From: Silurus meridionalis
Lineage: Eukaryota; Chordata; Actinopteri; Siluriformes; Siluridae
Assembly: GCF_014805685.1 (NCBI RefSeq)
Contig: NC_060898.1
Span: forward strand, 6,484,001 to 6,548,000
Length of the DNA: 64,000 nt
Direction of reading: 5' to 3'
This document shows, piece by piece, positions 61,464 to 64,000 of the stretch (position 1 is the stretch's first letter; each line of letters opens with the position of its first letter). The notes under the pieces were generated by a model, which searched no databases, was not told the origin of the DNA, and worked only from the letters and a program-made list of their open reading frames with translations. The translations under genes and the position numbers were made by a program.

Positions 61464-61915
61464 TAGGTGGTAGCTTAGTTTTTAAGACATTGGACTCTGG
61501 ACCGGAAAGTCACAAAGTCCACCACCAGCTTGGCACCAACAAGCTGCCACTGCTGGGTACTTGAGTCGCAACAGTCTCTGATGTGACTTCACTTTGGCTT
61601 CCAATTCTTAAACTTGCACACTTTGTACAATTGCACAAAGTCAGGGATTTTTCAGGTGCATGAGTAACCAATTATATTAAGCAAATTCGATTTGATTCGA
61701 TTTGATTTGATTTGATTTGATTTGATTTGATTTGATTTGATTTGATTCAATTCAATTCAATTTAATTCAATTCAATTCAATTCAATTGCTTGCTCATCAG
61801 GGACTTGACTTGACTTAAACTTGACTTGACTTGACTTGACTTGACTTGAGCAAGGCCCTTAAACCTTAACTGCTCAGTTGTAATTCGCTCTGGATAAGGG
61901 TGTTTGTGTAAATGT
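61464..61915 (+). mobile_element. tRNA-type SINE split by a 285 bp insert
   Basis: The left half (GGTAGCTTAGTTTTTAAGAC, TGGACTCTGGACCGGAAAGT, CTGCCACTGCTGGGTACTTGAG) and the right half from 61851 (CAAGGCCCTTAAACCTTAAC, CGCTCTGGATAAGGGTGTTT) are continuous in the intact relative at 47358-47532. The insert is 61566-61850, with ACTTGAG at both boundaries (61559-61565 and 61844-61850). Confidence 0.88.
61580..61789 (-). repeat. Inverted duplication, arm 2
   Basis: Complement of arm 1, with an expanded TTTGA pentamer run at 61685-61745. It lies wholly inside the insert that interrupts the SINE at 61464-61915. Confidence 0.92.
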
Positions 61916-61919
61916 AAAG

Positions 61920-64000
61920 GAAATACTGTATAACAATACAGTAACCATGTACTCAAGTACTGTATTAAGAGCACAGCAATCTTGTTATTTCACACCCCTG
62001 CATTTTTTTTGACATGCTTGCCTAATTCTTTGATTGTTTTGGTTCATCTTCAAATTCACTGTATGATTTTCCACTGCACTGATGATGAAGAATGAAGAAA
62101 TATTTGCCTGGAGAGTCACGGCTGTGATGTACCATTCAAGTTTTTTTTTTTTTTGCTATCCTTAGGTTTGACCATCCCCAGCATGTCAAAGCCCAGGTCT
62201 CTGTTTATCCTTGCCAGCAGAAAACTGAAAATGTAGCTAAATGTGCCATCTGTCATGTTGGATAGAGTGCCAAAATGGCTGCTGGGTGGGATTTTGAAAA
62301 CAGAAATAAAAAAAATTGCCACTGGGGCTAATCAACAGCCACTGGAGACAACATGGCATGTTTTTGTCGAAAGAAAGTATAGGTTTGTGAATACGAGCCA
62401 GATCCTGTTCCTAAAATTAAAGCCAAAATGGTTCCTCTGTTAATTGTGAGGAGGAGAAACCGGCAAATAGAGTCGATCAGTGGTTACCAGACACAGCGTT
62501 AGCCTAACTGTCAAGAGAAAAGGCTCTCCGTTTGAATGGGCATGAATTATTTCCAAAATGGCTCCCTTTATGCTGTTCAGGGAAAACATGACTTCTACTG
62601 TAATCAGAGACTAAAGGTCGAGCAAATAATATGATGGAGCCATAACCACTCGCACAGTCTGTTTGAACCATATCATGTTACCCAGCTAAATGTGAAGAGA
62701 CATTAGATCAGATGGGGAATTTAAGAAATATCACCAGATCACTGATCACAAATTGCTTTTCTCTGGAAAACACAAAACATTGCATTTCCCAACATAATTA
62801 AAAAATAGTTTTTTGAAAGGTTACCAACTCCACCTTGTGGAGTTTATTTAAAGCAAGCTGCATTGATCGCTATCATCCAACTCAAGAGATCAACACCCAT
62901 GGACAATAAGCTTAGCGTAATGAAATCTGATACACCAGCATGGAAATGAAAGTGCCAGATTATGTCAGCGTAAAGATGAGTACGATCGTTCATGAAGAGG
63001 AAGACATCAAATAAATATGCCAAGAACATTGAAAACCTCATAATGGCATGGCACAGATTTCTCTGTGTAATGCAATTAATCATTCTGTCTGATGAGGCAA
63101 AAACAGTTTGCAATCATTTAAATTGATAACATGTGCCGTAGATGAAGTCACGGCAGGTGTAAAAAGCATCAAGCACCTGTCGAAGAACGTTTTTGGTGAA
63201 AAATTCGTCATGATGATGTTTCAAATTGTAGAAGCAATTGTAAAATGATACAGACGGACATCACCCAAAGTAAAGCTTAATTGAGCAAGGCACTATCCTG
63301 TAATTGCCTTCCTGTCACTTTCGCTTCCCCTATAAATAAACGTCAAAGGATTCCAGCTTCAGAATGACAATATTACGAGCTGTTCTCCCTGACACTAATT
63401 ATATTGACCTGTTTGGCTATTCGCCTTGTTCTAGTGCCAAGATTAGCACTGATTCATTGCTTCATAACAAAAAAAAAAAAAAAAGCAGACTTTAGGCACT
63501 CCTTCATACAATCCACCAGAGTTGTCAATGTCTCACTTCTCTTTACTTGATGATGATGCAACCATAACCTGGAACAGTTTTCAGCATCTGCTAGCCTCAA
63601 TCGCTCGCTGTCTGCTACTTGAAAGCCATTTTGGCCATTACTCTATTTGCGCTGGATGCTTTGTGATTCAGTTTGATCCTTGTGCAATCCTATAGGTTAG
63701 ATATTCTCTCTTATTCCTAAACAGCTGCGACCTCAGATCTCGGCTCTTTCATCTTCATGTGGAACATCAAAGCTGTGGAGCTCTCTGAGGGCTACATGGC
63801 TACCAGTAACTGTGGAAAAATGAACCCCACAAACTCTCAGCTGTATTGCCAGGTGTTTAAAAGCTGTTTGCATGGTTGTAAGACCATCATGACATCGGGC
63901 TTTAATTAGAATGAATGTGGCACTGAGGAACCTGGAATTTCCTTCAATCCCTGGGCACCACAAAGGGATGGAATTCCCTGTCTTCCCATCAGCCTATGAT
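61920..64000. other. Intronic sequence, nothing recognised
   Basis: A repeat-poor 2 kb end of the window. No exon of UNC5 or other gene recognised. A-run at 63470-63484. Confidence 0.4.

Noticed and set aside
52982..64000. The next UNC5 exon (rest of Ig2)
   Set aside because: I looked for the VEW-type start, the NYTC-type Ig2 cysteine block and TSP1 WSxW motifs; none is present with splice sites, so the exon must lie beyond the window.

Overview
This window is intronic DNA from a ray-finned fish. It is AT-rich and dominated by introns, dense in microsatellites, and full of teleost-type transposon families (L2 and RTE LINEs, tRNA-derived SINEs, Tc1-like, hAT-like and MITE elements). A siluriform (catfish-like) source is possible but is a guess from repeat style. 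Nothing bacterial, plasmid-like or viral was recognised.

The only protein-coding gene supported is on the + strand: three exons of a netrin receptor of the UNC5 family, best matched to UNC5D. They lie at 30348-30548, 52647-52790 and 52878-52981. They join in phase with consensus splice sites and encode the first extracellular Ig domain plus the start of the second. Exon 1 (signal peptide) and everything from the rest of Ig2 onward (TSP1 repeats, transmembrane segment, ZU5, death domain) are outside the window. The layout is therefore: bases 1-30347 intron (probably intron 1), exon, a 22.1 kb intron, exon, an 87 bp intron, exon, and at least 11 kb of the next intron.

The introns hold a layered record of mobile elements. 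Two SINE-LINE partnerships can be read directly. A tRNA-Glu-headed SINE (three copies; two with perfect 15 and 19 bp target duplications) shares its 3' end with RTE-like LINE fragments. A second tRNA-type SINE shares its 3' end with L2-like LINEs. Nested insertions include a 730 bp hAT-like element (perfect 8 bp duplication) inside a decayed LINE beside its RT catalytic motif, a SINE inside an AT-rich MITE, and a 285 bp insert inside a SINE. That insert is an inverted copy of a segment 1.5 kb away. At least seven relics of one Tc1-like family, two copies of a CCGGACTATAA-type TIR element, and a three-copy family of about 800 bp are also present.

Simple repeats are abundant, including a 100 bp AT palindrome next to a LINE insertion and a CA-bearing minisatellite. 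A pure (TC)n tract abuts the splice acceptor of the second exon. I found no convincing undescribed biological system. The most worthwhile leads are the (TC)n acceptor tract, the frame-open 87 bp intron, the inverted duplication at 60-62 kb, and the SINE-LINE pairs.
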